Assembly (NCBI GenBank): GCA_002390045.1
Contig: DGSB01000019.1
Location: 41,664 to 68,569 of the forward strand
Source of the DNA: Fibrobacter sp. UBA4373
GTDB lineage: Bacteria; Fibrobacterota; Fibrobacteria; Fibrobacterales; Fibrobacteraceae
Reading direction: 5' to 3'
DNA: 26,906 bases
In this document: positions 8,125 through 16,545 of the stretch, in pieces
Numbering within the stretch: position 1 is the first letter of the stretch
Layout: the number at the start of each line of letters is the position of its first letter
Notes under the pieces: generated by a model
Databases searched by the model: none
What the model saw: the letters and a program-made list of their open reading frames with translations, nothing else
What the model was told of the DNA's origin: nothing
Translations under genes and position numbers: made by a program

Positions 8125-8748
8125 ATGAAACGTTTATTTGTCATCGCAACAGGAAATCCTGGAAAAATTCGGGATTTTGCCTTTATTCTCGGAACCGAAA
8201 AAAACGAATTCAAAACCTTGAAAGATATCGGTTTTGATGGCGATATCGACGAATGCGGAGATTCCTTTGCGGCAAACGCAATCATCAAGTCCAACACCAC
8301 CGCAGAATGGCTTGCGAAAAAAGGCATCGAAGCAACCGTCCTCGCCGATGATTCCGGGCTAGAAGTCTTTGCCCTGAACGGCGAACCGGGCATTTACAGC
8401 GCACGCTACTGCGGTCACCATGGTGACGACGAAGCAAACAACGTGAAGCTGATGAAAAAACTCGAAGGCGTTACCGACCGAAGCGCCCGTTACTTCTGTG
8501 CACTTTCCTACCAGACAGTCACACAAAACGCAGACGGCAAATTCGAAATTTCCAAGCCTAAAATCTATGAAGGCGAATGCCGCGGACAAATCAACTTTGC
8601 CCCGATCGGCGACAAAGGATTCGGATATGATCCGCTCTTTGTCCCGAACGGTGAAACCCGCACCTTCGCCCAAATGGAACTCGCAGATAAAAAGCCTATC
8701 AGCCACCGCGGAAACGCTATTCGCGCCTTGCGGGCGGATTTAGCCTAA
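8125..8748 (+). CDS. rdgB: RdgB/HAM1 family dITP/XTP pyrophosphatase
   Basis: 207 residues, the usual length. It hydrolyses non-canonical purine triphosphates (dITP, XTP) to monophosphates and pyrophosphate, keeping deaminated bases out of DNA. Family motifs are complete: ATGNPGKIRDF at 8-18, LADDSGLEV near 72-80, LNGEPGIYSARY, KGFGYDPLFVP and a closing SHRGNAIRALR. It acts in the cytoplasm. It follows the MBL-fold gene directly and ends in a 4-base convergent overlap with the DUF763 gene (8745-8748). Confidence 0.95.
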   Translation: MKRLFVIATGNPGKIRDFAFILGTEKNEFKTLKDIGFDGDIDECGDSFAANAIIKSNTTAEWLAKKGIEATVLADDSGLEVFALNGEPGIYSARYCGHHGDDEANNVKLMKKLEGVTDRSARYFCALSYQTVTQNADGKFEISKPKIYEGECRGQINFAPIGDKGFGYDPLFVPNGETRTFAQMELADKKPISHRGNAIRALRADLA

Positions 8749-10004
8749 TCGCCCACCGTTCGCCCGCCCCATTCTTTGGAGTGGGCTTTTTCATGCGCAA
8801 TCGTCTTTTCGAAATCGGCAAGCGGTGAGCAGTTGCGCTCTACAGCAAGCTGAGTTTTATGCAAGCGGTTCAGACATTCCATTTTATCGCGATTGCCAAG
8901 TTTTGCTTTTTCGATAGAATCTCCAAGAATACGGATTGATTCGTCGTAAACGCGGGTCGGTACAGGGAACGGATGACCGTCCTTTCCACCGTGGGCAAAG
9001 GAGAATCTTGCCGGATCATGAAAGCGGGATGGAGTTCCGTTGATAACTTCACTGACAAGCGTAAGCGATTGCAAGGTTCGTGGTCCAAGCCCCGGCGTGA
9101 GCAGCAAGCTTTCAAAATCTTTCGGATCGGATTCGTAAGCGGTAGCAAGAACCCCGCCCAAACGTTTTAAGTCCACATCTTCCGCACGAACATCATGATG
9201 GGCGGGCATTCGGCAGTTGCGATTCGTGCTGACAACTATCGGATCGGGCGTCGGTAAAAACAGATCGGTCTGGGCCGGAACGATGATGGATGCGTTCGGC
9301 TGCACGATCTGCGCAATTTCACGCATCATGCGCCCGGGATCTTCATGCGAAAGTTCGAGAATCGAAGACCGGGTGCTGCGCGCTTTTTGTGCCGTCAGAT
9401 TCAAAATCTCCCCGCGATTTTCGCCAATCACCGCGGTATGCGGATCTTCGACAAAGGATCTCAAATTGGCAGAGCACCAGTGGTAACGTCTAGCCGATTT
9501 CGCAAGAGGATTCATTCCCTGCTGCACCACGGCCCAGTCCCCTTCGTCGCTGACGATAAAATTGTGCTGATAAAGTTGAAAGCCATCTTGAACGGCCGTA
9601 TTATCCACTTTTGCACAAAGTTTGCTTGTACGTTCTAAGGCATAGCCGTCCAAGCCGGTCGCATTCGCGACTTCCAAAAGTTCTTGTGGAGTTTCCCGAG
9701 AATATTTTCCACGACCACCGCAAACGCGAATGCCGAGTTCTTTCGCAATCGGATTCAGTCCGCGTTTTAAAGCGTACATGACGCTCGTCGTGATTCCCGA
9801 AGAATGCCAATCCATCCCGAGAACCGCGCCAAAAGACTGAAACCAAAGCGGATCGCTTAAGCGGACCAGGAATTCTTTTTTGCCATAGTTTTCGACAATT
9901 GATTCCGCAATCAAACGCCCCATGTCTCGCATGCGATCGGCGAGCCATCTGGGAACCGTTCCCGAATGCAATGGCAAATCCGCTATACCCGTTCGTTTTG
10001 GCAT
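8745..10004 (-). CDS. DUF763 domain protein with a helix-hairpin-helix motif
   Basis: 419 residues, spanning the whole family length. Start motif MPKRTGIADLPLHSG is the usual N-terminus of DUF763 proteins, followed by GKKEFLVRLSDPLWFQ, KYSRETPQEL, VDNTAVQDGFQLYQHNFI and SFAHGGKDGHPFPV. A stretch near 300-315, LLLTPGLGPRTLQSL, fits a helix-hairpin-helix (TPGLG turn), a DNA-backbone binding element, so a nucleic-acid role is likely, but the biochemical function is not established. The start at 10004 is one base after the aldehyde dehydrogenase stop, so it sits in a leftward operon. It is convergent with rdgB, with a 4-base overlap. Confidence 0.8.
   Translation of the reverse strand: MPKRTGIADLPLHSGTVPRWLADRMRDMGRLIAESIVENYGKKEFLVRLSDPLWFQSFGAVLGMDWHSSGITTSVMYALKRGLNPIAKELGIRVCGGRGKYSRETPQELLEVANATGLDGYALERTSKLCAKVDNTAVQDGFQLYQHNFIVSDEGDWAVVQQGMNPLAKSARRYHWCSANLRSFVEDPHTAVIGENRGEILNLTAQKARSTRSSILELSHEDPGRMMREIAQIVQPNASIIVPAQTDLFLPTPDPIVVSTNRNCRMPAHHDVRAEDVDLKRLGGVLATAYESDPKDFESLLLTPGLGPRTLQSLTLVSEVINGTPSRFHDPARFSFAHGGKDGHPFPVPTRVYDESIRILGDSIEKAKLGNRDKMECLNRLHKTQLAVERNCSPLADFEKTIAHEKAHSKEWGGRTVGD
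8766..8791 (+). terminator. Candidate rdgB terminator, inside the convergent DUF763 gene
   Basis: GCCCCATTC (8766-8774) pairs with GAGTGGGC (8779-8786) with one bulged C and one G-T wobble, and is followed by TTTTT (8787-8791). It is about 18 bases past the rdgB stop and opposite the last codons of the DUF763 gene. Confidence 0.5.
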
Positions 10005-10005
10005 C

Positions 10006-11361
10006 TTACTTCAAAAAGAAATGGAGCAGTCTTTTCTTTGCATCCGTAAAAGGCGGATAACGGAAATTTAGATCTAGCCACGTTCCGCGATCGAGTACGC
10101 TTTCTTCGTGAGAAAAGGTTCTAAAGCCCGCTTCGCCGTGATAACGTCCCATACCGCTGTTACCGACACCGCCAAAGGGAAGTTCCGAAGATGCGATATG
10201 CATCAGCGTATCGTTCACGCACATACCGCCAAAGTGAAGCTCTTTTTGCACACGGCGAATCCATTTTTTGTTTTCACTGAACACGTAAAAGGCTAACGGT
10301 CGAGGCATAGCCCGAAGTTTCTCGCAGATTTCCTCTTCCGAAGCATAAGACAGAACGGGGAGAATCGGGCCAAAAATTTCTTCCTGCATCACTGGAGATT
10401 CCCAGGATATGTCCGAAAGAATCGTCGGCGCGAACTTTTTCCCCGAAGCTTTCCCGCCTAAAAGCACCTTTTCGTTTTGCACAAAATTCTGAAGACGCTG
10501 CAGATGGGGGGTATCGACAATGCTTGGGAAAAATTCTGTTTTTTCACCTTGCGGAGCAAAGGTTTCAAAAGCTTTTACCAACAGCGATTCCAACTGTCGG
10601 CGAACCTTTTCATGCACAAGCACAAAATCCGGAGCGACACAAGTTTGCCCTGCATTGATAAGCTTTCCAAAGGCAATCCGCTTGGCGGCAAGTTCCAGAT
10701 TTGCCGATTCATCGACAATACAAGGACTTTTTCCTCCAAGTTCCAAAACAACTGGGGTCAGATTTTGGGATGCCATTTCCATTACATGACGTCCGATTTT
10801 AGGACTTCCCGTGAAAAAAATCAGCTGAAATGGTTCCGCCATCAGAGCATCGGCAAGAACGTGATTTCCAAGCGCCACCTGAGCTTCCCCATCAGGAAAG
10901 ACTTCTTTTGTCATTTGCAAAAGAAGCTGTGCTACATGAGGCGTTTTAAAAGAGGGCTTGACGACTGCGGAATTCCCAGCCGCGATAGCAGAAACCAAAG
11001 GTTCCACCGCAAGCAAGAACGGATAATTCCACGGTGAAAGAATCAAGACTGGACCATAGGGTCTGTACAGCTTGACACTCTTCGCCGGGAAAAGCGAAAG
11101 CGGTGTTTTCACCCGAATATTCCGCATCCATTTTTTCAGATGCTTTTTGACATGGGAAATTTCGGAAAGGACAATCCCGACTTCCGTCATGAACGCTTCG
11201 AATCCGGACTTGGAAAGATCTAAAAAAAGGGCTTTTTCGATTTCAGATTCATGAGTTTGAATCCAGGCAGCAAGCGCATTCAGCATTTGGATGCGATCTT
11301 TGAAATCCAAGGTTTTACCCGATTCAAAAACCTTCTTTGCCCGATCATAAAAAGCCGACAT
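10006..11361 (-). CDS. NAD(P)-dependent aldehyde dehydrogenase, class 3 type
   Basis: 451 residues. It oxidises aldehydes to acids with NAD(P). Key residues are visible: SPWNYPFLLAVEPLVSAIAAGN, the catalytic Glu in LELGGKSP, and the nucleophile Cys in NAGQTCVAPDF. The GQTCxAPD form with a short N-terminus and a PFGGVGNSGMGRYHG C-terminal block is typical of class 3/coniferyl or fatty aldehyde enzymes. The ATG at 11361 has a GGAG site 7 bases upstream, and that site lies next to the stop of the secreted-protein gene (2-base gap). It is the middle gene of the 12221 to 8745 operon. The substrate is not readable. Confidence 0.93.
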   Translation of the reverse strand: MSAFYDRAKKVFESGKTLDFKDRIQMLNALAAWIQTHESEIEKALFLDLSKSGFEAFMTEVGIVLSEISHVKKHLKKWMRNIRVKTPLSLFPAKSVKLYRPYGPVLILSPWNYPFLLAVEPLVSAIAAGNSAVVKPSFKTPHVAQLLLQMTKEVFPDGEAQVALGNHVLADALMAEPFQLIFFTGSPKIGRHVMEMASQNLTPVVLELGGKSPCIVDESANLELAAKRIAFGKLINAGQTCVAPDFVLVHEKVRRQLESLLVKAFETFAPQGEKTEFFPSIVDTPHLQRLQNFVQNEKVLLGGKASGKKFAPTILSDISWESPVMQEEIFGPILPVLSYASEEEICEKLRAMPRPLAFYVFSENKKWIRRVQKELHFGGMCVNDTLMHIASSELPFGGVGNSGMGRYHGEAGFRTFSHEESVLDRGTWLDLNFRYPPFTDAKKRLLHFFLK

Positions 11362-11363
11362 TT

Positions 11364-12221
11364 TTATCTCCGACGAATCGTAAGAATAAAGGAGCCGTGG
11401 GCATTCGAGAACATTTCTACCGTGTCGCCATCCGAAAGCTTATCCCCAAAAATTTTCACGAACTTTCCCTGTTCCGGTGAAGCCAGGATAGCCGCAATTT
11501 CGCGTTCAGAAATCTGCTTTTTAGAAATCCATTCCGGATTGTACCAGTGCCAAATCTGCCAGTTGAAAAGCCCGCGGGTACTTGCAATAAAAGCTTGAAC
11601 CATGAGCGAATATTCATAGGCATAAAAATCCCTTCGGCTCTGGATTTCCGCCTGTTTCTGATGTTCCGGAAGGCTTGTAAAATTCATGACCGGAGAGAGG
11701 GCCTGTTTATCCGGTTTCAAGTACGAAAATTGAATTTCGTTTTCACGGACAGTCACCTGCAAATTCGTATCATCCAAATGGACAAAATGTCCCTGTAATG
11801 TTTCGCGATAATCACGGAACACCTTCTTGGGGTCTAACGGCTCCGAAATTTGGAGAGGGACCGGCTTCGTGGAAAGCTTAGAAACATCGTAGAAGGTCAG
11901 CGTTTCTCCCGAGCCTTTTTTGCAGAGAACGGCAAATTTCGATTTTCCAGGGACATTCAAATACCAACCGTGCTCCACATCGGAACGAACATTCCCCTTT
12001 TTATCGGCGACCAAAGAAAGAATTTCAGGATCAAGGATTCCATCCGCATCCCATTCCATCCAAGTCGTCCCTCCACCCACGGAGTCCAATTTTCCAAAAA
12101 GCGCTTCCGACGAAAAAGCGGTCGAAGAACGAAATTCCACCGGTTTTGCCGCCCAAAGAGGCGTCAAAGCGGTCAAGGCAAAAGCCAAAAAATAAAGCGA
12201 AATGTTTTTATAGAAATTCAT
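11364..12221 (-). CDS. Secreted protein of unknown function
   Basis: 285 residues. The signal peptide at 1-25 is clear (LYFLAFALTALTPLWAA). No domain is recognised; the mature part is mixed charged and aromatic, with WMEWDADGILDPEIL near 54-68 and a Trp-rich patch (FNWQIWHWYNPEW) near 218-230. It heads the operon containing the aldehyde dehydrogenase and DUF763 genes, with gaps of 2 and 1 bases. It is divergent from ligA, with only 46 bases between starts, so both promoters must lie in or near that gap. Confidence 0.7.
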   Translation of the reverse strand: MNFYKNISLYFLAFALTALTPLWAAKPVEFRSSTAFSSEALFGKLDSVGGGTTWMEWDADGILDPEILSLVADKKGNVRSDVEHGWYLNVPGKSKFAVLCKKGSGETLTFYDVSKLSTKPVPLQISEPLDPKKVFRDYRETLQGHFVHLDDTNLQVTVRENEIQFSYLKPDKQALSPVMNFTSLPEHQKQAEIQSRRDFYAYEYSLMVQAFIASTRGLFNWQIWHWYNPEWISKKQISEREIAAILASPEQGKFVKIFGDKLSDGDTVEMFSNAHGSFILTIRRR

Positions 12222-12267
12222 CTTACATAAAATAGAAAAGCAAAACCTGAAATGTTATTTTTTAAGC

Positions 12268-14265
12268 ATGGCACAAGAAAATTCCGCTGATTTTTCCCGA
12301 TACCGCGAACTTCAAAAGCAATTAAAAGAAGCGAGCGACGCATATTACAAAGACGGCTTCTCCCCGATGAGCGACCAAGACTTCGACTTTGGCATCAAAG
12401 AACTCGAAGCCCTGGAAACTGCCCACCCCGAGTGGAAGAATCCCGATTCGCTCACAAGCTCGGTCGGAAGCGATCTTCTCAATGATTTTGCAAAAGTCGA
12501 GCATGCAATCCCCATGCTTTCGATTTCGAACGCTTACAGCAAAGAGGAAGTCGCCGATTTTATTCGCCAGGCGATGGATCGCGTACCGAATGCAAAAGAA
12601 TGGATCTGCGAAAGAAAAATCGACGGCATCAGCATGGCGCTGACCTATCGAAATGGCATTCTCGTCCGCGCAGCGACCCGAGGGAACGGTACCGTCGGCG
12701 ACGATGTCACTGCAAACGTCAAAACGATCGAAGATGTTCCCCACAAGCTTTTAGGCGCTCCCAGCGGTGACCTGGAAGTCCGTGGCGAAGTTTACATGGA
12801 ATTCAAGACCTTTGAATTTTTGAACGACGAACTCGAATCCCGCGGACTCAAAGGTTTCCAAAACCCGCGCAACACCGCTTCGGGGACGCTCAAACTCAAA
12901 GACCCCAAAGAATGCGCCAAACGCAAGCTCCGCTTTATTGCGTACCATATTCCGGGAGACATCGGGAACAAAAAGCATTCCGAAAATTTAAAAACGCTCG
13001 AATACTACGGATTCCATACGAATGATTTCTGGATTGCCCACAGCGTCGAAGAAATCATGCAGATTTCCGATCAGATCCTTGCAGGCCGAGATTCCCTCGC
13101 CTACCCCATCGACGGCATGGTCATCAAGCAAAACGATCTCGATTTGCAGCAGGAGCTTGGTACTACAGCCAAAAGCCCGCGATGGGCACTTGCCTATAAA
13201 TTTAAGGCAGAACGTGCCTACACGCAGGTTCATTCCGTTGATTTTCAGGTTGGCCGTACAGGCCGCATCACTCCCGTTGCGAACTTTGAACCGGTCTGGC
13301 TTGCCGGCACGACTGTCAAGCGAGCGACCCTTCATAATTTCGATGAAATTGAACGCTTGGGCATTCGCGTGGGCGATACCGTCGGAGTCGAAAAAGGCGG
13401 CGAGATCATTCCGAAAATTATCGAAGTCGATCTTTCCAAGCGTCCGGAAGGCACGCATCCCATCGAACCGCCCGAATGCTGCCCGGTCTGCGGAATGCCT
13501 ATCGCCAAAAAAGAGGGCCTTGTCGATTTGCACTGCGAAAACCTGCACTGCCCCGCGACCAAGCAATGTCTATTCGAACATTTCGTTTCTCGCGAAGCGA
13601 TGAACATCGAAAACCTTGGGCCTGCGCTGATTGCGGAACTCATCGAAGCCAAAAAGATTTCCCAGCTTTCGGACATTTATAAGCTTAAAAAAGAAGATCT
13701 GGTGAACCTTGACCGCGTCGGCGAAAAAAGCGCCCAAAACGTTATCGACGCCATCGAAAAAAGCAAATCGCAAAGCCTTGAAAACTTCCTTTTCGGAATC
13801 GGCATCCGTTTTGTCGGGCGTACCAAAGCCCGCATTTTTGCCCGGCACTTCCGCACACTCGAAAAGCTCGAAACGGCAACTCTCGAAGAACTCACCGATA
13901 TTCCGGATATTGGAGCGCGCATTGCTCAAAGCGTGTATGACTTTTTCCGCAATCCCAATTTTAAAGAAGAAGTCGACGCCCTTGTCGCCGCAGGGCTTCC
14001 GACGGAATTCAAGGGCGAAGTCAAGGACCATTTCGCAGGTCAAACGGCGGTTCTCACGGGAACGCTCCCAACTCTCGACCGCAACACGGCCCGCAAAATG
14101 ATCGAAGACAACGGAGGAAAAGTTTCCGGCTCAGTCAGCAAAAAAACAAGTTGGGTCCTCGCCGGAGAAGAAGCCGGATCCAAACTCACCAAAGCGCAAG
14201 AACTCGGCATCCCTATTCATGACGAAGCTTGGCTTTTAAAAGAATTATCTAATTTGGACGCATGA
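12268..14265 (+). CDS. ligA: NAD-dependent DNA ligase
   Basis: 665 residues, the full length of bacterial LigA. It seals nicks using NAD as adenylate donor during replication and repair. Visible domains are the adenylation domain with the nucleophile in ERKIDGISMAL (K117) and TRGNGTVGDDVT, the OB fold (VGRTGRITPVA), a four-Cys zinc finger (CPVCG at about 406 and CENLHCPA near 428), helix-hairpin-helix repeats (LDRVGEKSAQN, LEELTDIPDIGARIA), and a C-terminal BRCT domain at about 592-665 (AVLTGTLPTLDRNTA, GGKVSGSVSKKTSWVLAG). The start MAQENSADF lacks a ribosome site, as for several genes here. Its TGA overlaps the start of the M3 peptidase gene. Confidence 0.97.
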   Translation: MAQENSADFSRYRELQKQLKEASDAYYKDGFSPMSDQDFDFGIKELEALETAHPEWKNPDSLTSSVGSDLLNDFAKVEHAIPMLSISNAYSKEEVADFIRQAMDRVPNAKEWICERKIDGISMALTYRNGILVRAATRGNGTVGDDVTANVKTIEDVPHKLLGAPSGDLEVRGEVYMEFKTFEFLNDELESRGLKGFQNPRNTASGTLKLKDPKECAKRKLRFIAYHIPGDIGNKKHSENLKTLEYYGFHTNDFWIAHSVEEIMQISDQILAGRDSLAYPIDGMVIKQNDLDLQQELGTTAKSPRWALAYKFKAERAYTQVHSVDFQVGRTGRITPVANFEPVWLAGTTVKRATLHNFDEIERLGIRVGDTVGVEKGGEIIPKIIEVDLSKRPEGTHPIEPPECCPVCGMPIAKKEGLVDLHCENLHCPATKQCLFEHFVSREAMNIENLGPALIAELIEAKKISQLSDIYKLKKEDLVNLDRVGEKSAQNVIDAIEKSKSQSLENFLFGIGIRFVGRTKARIFARHFRTLEKLETATLEELTDIPDIGARIAQSVYDFFRNPNFKEEVDALVAAGLPTEFKGEVKDHFAGQTAVLTGTLPTLDRNTARKMIEDNGGKVSGSVSKKTSWVLAGEEAGSKLTKAQELGIPIHDEAWLLKELSNLDA

Positions 14266-15959
14266 TGAAAAGATCCTTTATCCCTGCCAATTTTAAAGCG
14301 GACGATCCCAAGCAAGTTACCGCTTACTACGAAAAACTCCTGATTGAAAAAATCCCGGAAAACGCACAAGCGCTCCGCGCATGGCTTCTCAAATGGAACG
14401 AACTCACCACGGTTCTTTCGGAAGTCAGTTGCCGCCGATATGTCGACATGACATCTCACACCCAAGACGAATCCATTGCCAAAGCGTATATGGATTTTGT
14501 TGAAAACATCGACCCGCTTTGCGAAGATTACAACAACAAGCTCGAACGCAAGCTCATCGAACATCCAAACGTTTACGAACTCGAAAACGAATTCGGCGTC
14601 TACCTGCGCGATGTTCGCACAAGCCTTGAACTTTTCCGCAAAGAAAATATTCCTCTCTTCACAAAAGAGGCTACGGAAATTCAGGACTATCAAAAAATCA
14701 CAAGCACCATGAGCGTCGAGCACAATGGAGAAACAAAAACGCTCCAGCAAATGGCTTCGCTTCTCACCTCTACAGACAGAGCCGTCCGCGAAGACGCGTG
14801 GAGAAAAATAGCGAAGCGTCGCCTCCAAGACAAGGAACGCTTGGACGATGCCTTTGATAAACTCTTTAAGCTTCGCATTCAGATCGCCAGGAATTCCGGT
14901 TACGACGATTTCCTCGATTATATTTTCAAGGCAAAATCCCGTTTTGACTATTCTCCGGCAGACTGTCGCACTTTCCATGAAAGCATCGAAAAAATCATCT
15001 TGCCTTACCTTAAGGACATTTACAAGTCCAAGGCGCAAAAGATGCACCTCGAAAAGCTTCGTCCGTGGGACACTAAGGTCGACGCACTTTCCCGTCCACC
15101 GCTCAAGCCTTTTCAAACAGGTTCGGAACTGATCGAAAAAGTCGGTCAGATTTTTGACAAGCTTTCACCGCAAACCTCGACTTGGTTCCGCACCATGCAA
15201 AATGAACACCTGATCGACCCGGACAGCCGCATGGGCAAAGCTCCGGGAGGTTACCAAATCGGTTTTGAAGAAAGCGAAAGACCGTTCATCTTTATGAACG
15301 CAGCCGGAACAGATGGCGACATTTATACGCTTCTCCACGAAAGCGGTCACTCCTTCCAGCAATTCGGCGTTTCTAAGCTCCCGCTTACCGCTTACCACGA
15401 TGTTCCTTCGGAATTCGCCGAAGTTTCAAGCATGAGTATGGAGCTCATCGGTTCCACAGACCTTTCTCCATTCTATACAAAAGAAGAAGATGCCAAGCGC
15501 AGCCGCGCAAACGAACTCGAAGAAATCATCTGGCTCTTCCCCTGGGTTGCTTCGATCGATTCTTTCCAGCATTTGATGTATTCTCATCCGAATCACACGG
15601 CGAAAGACCGCAAGGAAATGTGGCTTTCCGTCATGGATCGTTATGATGCAGGCGTTGATTATGCGGGCCTTGAAGACGAACGCGCTTACCTGTGGCAAAA
15701 GCAGTTGCACCTGTTTGAAGTGCCGTTCTACTACATCGAATACGGCATCGCGCAACTCGGAGCCCTTCAGGTCTGGGAAAACTTCAAAAAGAACCCGCAG
15801 AAGGGTCTGAGCGATCTCTTTGCCGCCGAAGCATTGGGTTCGAGCCGTCCTCTTCCGGAACTTTTTGCCAAGGCAAATATCCGTTTTGACTTCTCTGCAG
15901 CGACAATCGAGCCGCTTGTCAGGGATGTTTCCGACGAATTGAGCCGTTTAGAACGATAA
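14262..15959 (+). CDS. M3 family oligoendopeptidase (PepF-like) zinc peptidase
   Basis: 565 residues, usual for the family. It cleaves short peptides in the cytoplasm. The zinc motif is HESGH at 359-363, in LLHESGHSFQQFG, with the third ligand in PSEFAEVSS (E387). Other family marks include NAAGTDGDI and the closing IEYGIAQLGALQVW. The start is ATG 14262 or 14265; 14262 gives an ATGA overlap with ligA and begins Met-Met, so coupling with ligA translation is likely in either case. The transcript appears to end at the hairpin at 15993-16018. Confidence 0.93.
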   Translation: MMKRSFIPANFKADDPKQVTAYYEKLLIEKIPENAQALRAWLLKWNELTTVLSEVSCRRYVDMTSHTQDESIAKAYMDFVENIDPLCEDYNNKLERKLIEHPNVYELENEFGVYLRDVRTSLELFRKENIPLFTKEATEIQDYQKITSTMSVEHNGETKTLQQMASLLTSTDRAVREDAWRKIAKRRLQDKERLDDAFDKLFKLRIQIARNSGYDDFLDYIFKAKSRFDYSPADCRTFHESIEKIILPYLKDIYKSKAQKMHLEKLRPWDTKVDALSRPPLKPFQTGSELIEKVGQIFDKLSPQTSTWFRTMQNEHLIDPDSRMGKAPGGYQIGFEESERPFIFMNAAGTDGDIYTLLHESGHSFQQFGVSKLPLTAYHDVPSEFAEVSSMSMELIGSTDLSPFYTKEEDAKRSRANELEEIIWLFPWVASIDSFQHLMYSHPNHTAKDRKEMWLSVMDRYDAGVDYAGLEDERAYLWQKQLHLFEVPFYYIEYGIAQLGALQVWENFKKNPQKGLSDLFAAEALGSSRPLPELFAKANIRFDFSAATIEPLVRDVSDELSRLER

Positions 15960-15992
15960 AAAACACTTTTTTTCAAAAAAAATCACTTTTTT

Positions 15993-16025
15993 GGGCATTT
16001 CGTCTTGACGAAGTGCCCATTTTAG
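15993..16025 (+). terminator. Terminator after the M3 peptidase gene, overlapping the next promoter
   Basis: Twelve base pairs (GGGCATTTCGTC at 15993-16004 and GACGAAGTGCCC at 16007-16018) with one G-T wobble and a TT loop. Downstream bases ATTTTAG are only moderately T-rich. The loop and right arm contain the -35 box used by tRNA-Ser. Confidence 0.6.
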
Positions 16026-16032
16026 TTATATT
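16005..16032 (+). promoter_or_regulatory. Promoter for tRNA-Ser and probably rpoZ
   Basis: TTGACG (16005-16010) and TATATT (16027-16032) are 16 bases apart and the tRNA begins 17 bases after the -10. The -35 lies in the loop and right arm of the preceding terminator hairpin. No other promoter is apparent between the tRNA and rpoZ. Confidence 0.65.
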
Positions 16033-16048
16033 TGGCACGCAATCCTTT

Positions 16049-16133
16049 GGAGGGATGGCCGAGTGGTTGAAGGCGCACGCTTGGAAAGCGTGTTTACTTA
16101 ACTGTAACGAGGGTTCGAATCCCTCTCCCTCTT
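16049..16133 (+). tRNA. tRNA-Ser (anticodon GGA)
   Basis: The acceptor GGAGGGA (16049-16055) pairs with TCCCTCT (16126-16132) with a first-pair wobble. The anticodon stem CACGC/GCGTG (16076-16080, 16088-16092) encloses TTGGAAA with anticodon GGA at 16083-16085. A long class II variable arm has stem TTAC/GTAA (16094-16097, 16104-16107), and the T arm is GAGGG-TTCGAAT-CCCTC. The terminal CCA is not encoded. It reads the UCC/UCU serine codons. Confidence 0.95.
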
Positions 16134-16156
16134 CTAAAAAACCTACAAGGTGGCTT

Positions 16157-16483
16157 ATGTCAAATCATCGTGTTTATCTTGACGATATCTACGCTAGTGA
16201 AGCTTGCAAGGGTTCCACTTTCCGTGCTGTGGTCATGATGGCTCAGGAAGCTCGTTTTATCAACGATCAGGCTCGTGAAGGTTATATCCAGCTCACGATG
16301 AAGCCGACAACGATCGCGATGGACAAGTTCAAAGCCGACAAGCTCACCCTCCTTACCAAAGAAGAAGCTGAAGCTCGTAAGTTGGAAAAGGACGCTGAAA
16401 TCCAGAAGATGAATGCAGAAGCAAAGCCGGTCCAGGACAGCGCAAGCTCTCTCGATGCGGCAAACGATGCGTTCGGCATTTAA
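16157..16483 (+). CDS. rpoZ: RNA polymerase omega subunit-like protein
   Basis: 108 residues. Omega binds the beta-prime subunit and helps RNA polymerase assemble. The match is to the N-terminal region (YLDDIYASEACKGSTFRAVV, then AQEARFINDQAR), which aligns with the family's conserved N-terminal helices; the C-terminal half is a charged helical tail, which is common in omega. I use the ATG at 16157 with an AAGGTGG site at 16147-16153. The same frame is open upstream but runs through the tRNA gene, so an earlier start is not credible. The 23-base gap from the tRNA end contains no promoter I can see. A strong terminator follows. Confidence 0.7.
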   Translation: MSNHRVYLDDIYASEACKGSTFRAVVMMAQEARFINDQAREGYIQLTMKPTTIAMDKFKADKLTLLTKEEAEARKLEKDAEIQKMNAEAKPVQDSASSLDAANDAFGI

Positions 16484-16500
16484 TTCAAAGACATTTTCAC

Positions 16501-16530
16501 AAAAAGGCGACTCATTTGGGTCGCCTTTTT
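16501..16530 (+). terminator. Terminator between rpoZ and trpCF
   Basis: GGCGAC (16506-16511) pairs with GTCGCC (16520-16525), extended by A5/T5 flanks (16501-16505, 16526-16530), with an 8-base loop. It ends 5 bases before the trpCF ribosome site, so it could also attenuate trpCF. Confidence 0.75.
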
Positions 16531-16545
16531 GTTTGAGAGGACCCT

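Noticed and set aside
14217..15116. A 299-codon open frame on the minus strand opposite the M3 peptidase gene
   Set aside because: The plus strand carries an intact M3 peptidase with its HESGH site; the minus frame has no family features and no ribosome site.
16033..16050. TGGCACG upstream of the tRNA-Ser as a second sigma-54 promoter
   Set aside because: The -12 GC is missing at the required distance (CCTTTGG instead of TTGC), and a good sigma-70 type promoter is present just upstream.
16013..16156. An upstream start for the omega subunit gene
   Set aside because: The frame would translate through the tRNA-Ser gene; the ATG at 16157 has a good ribosome site.
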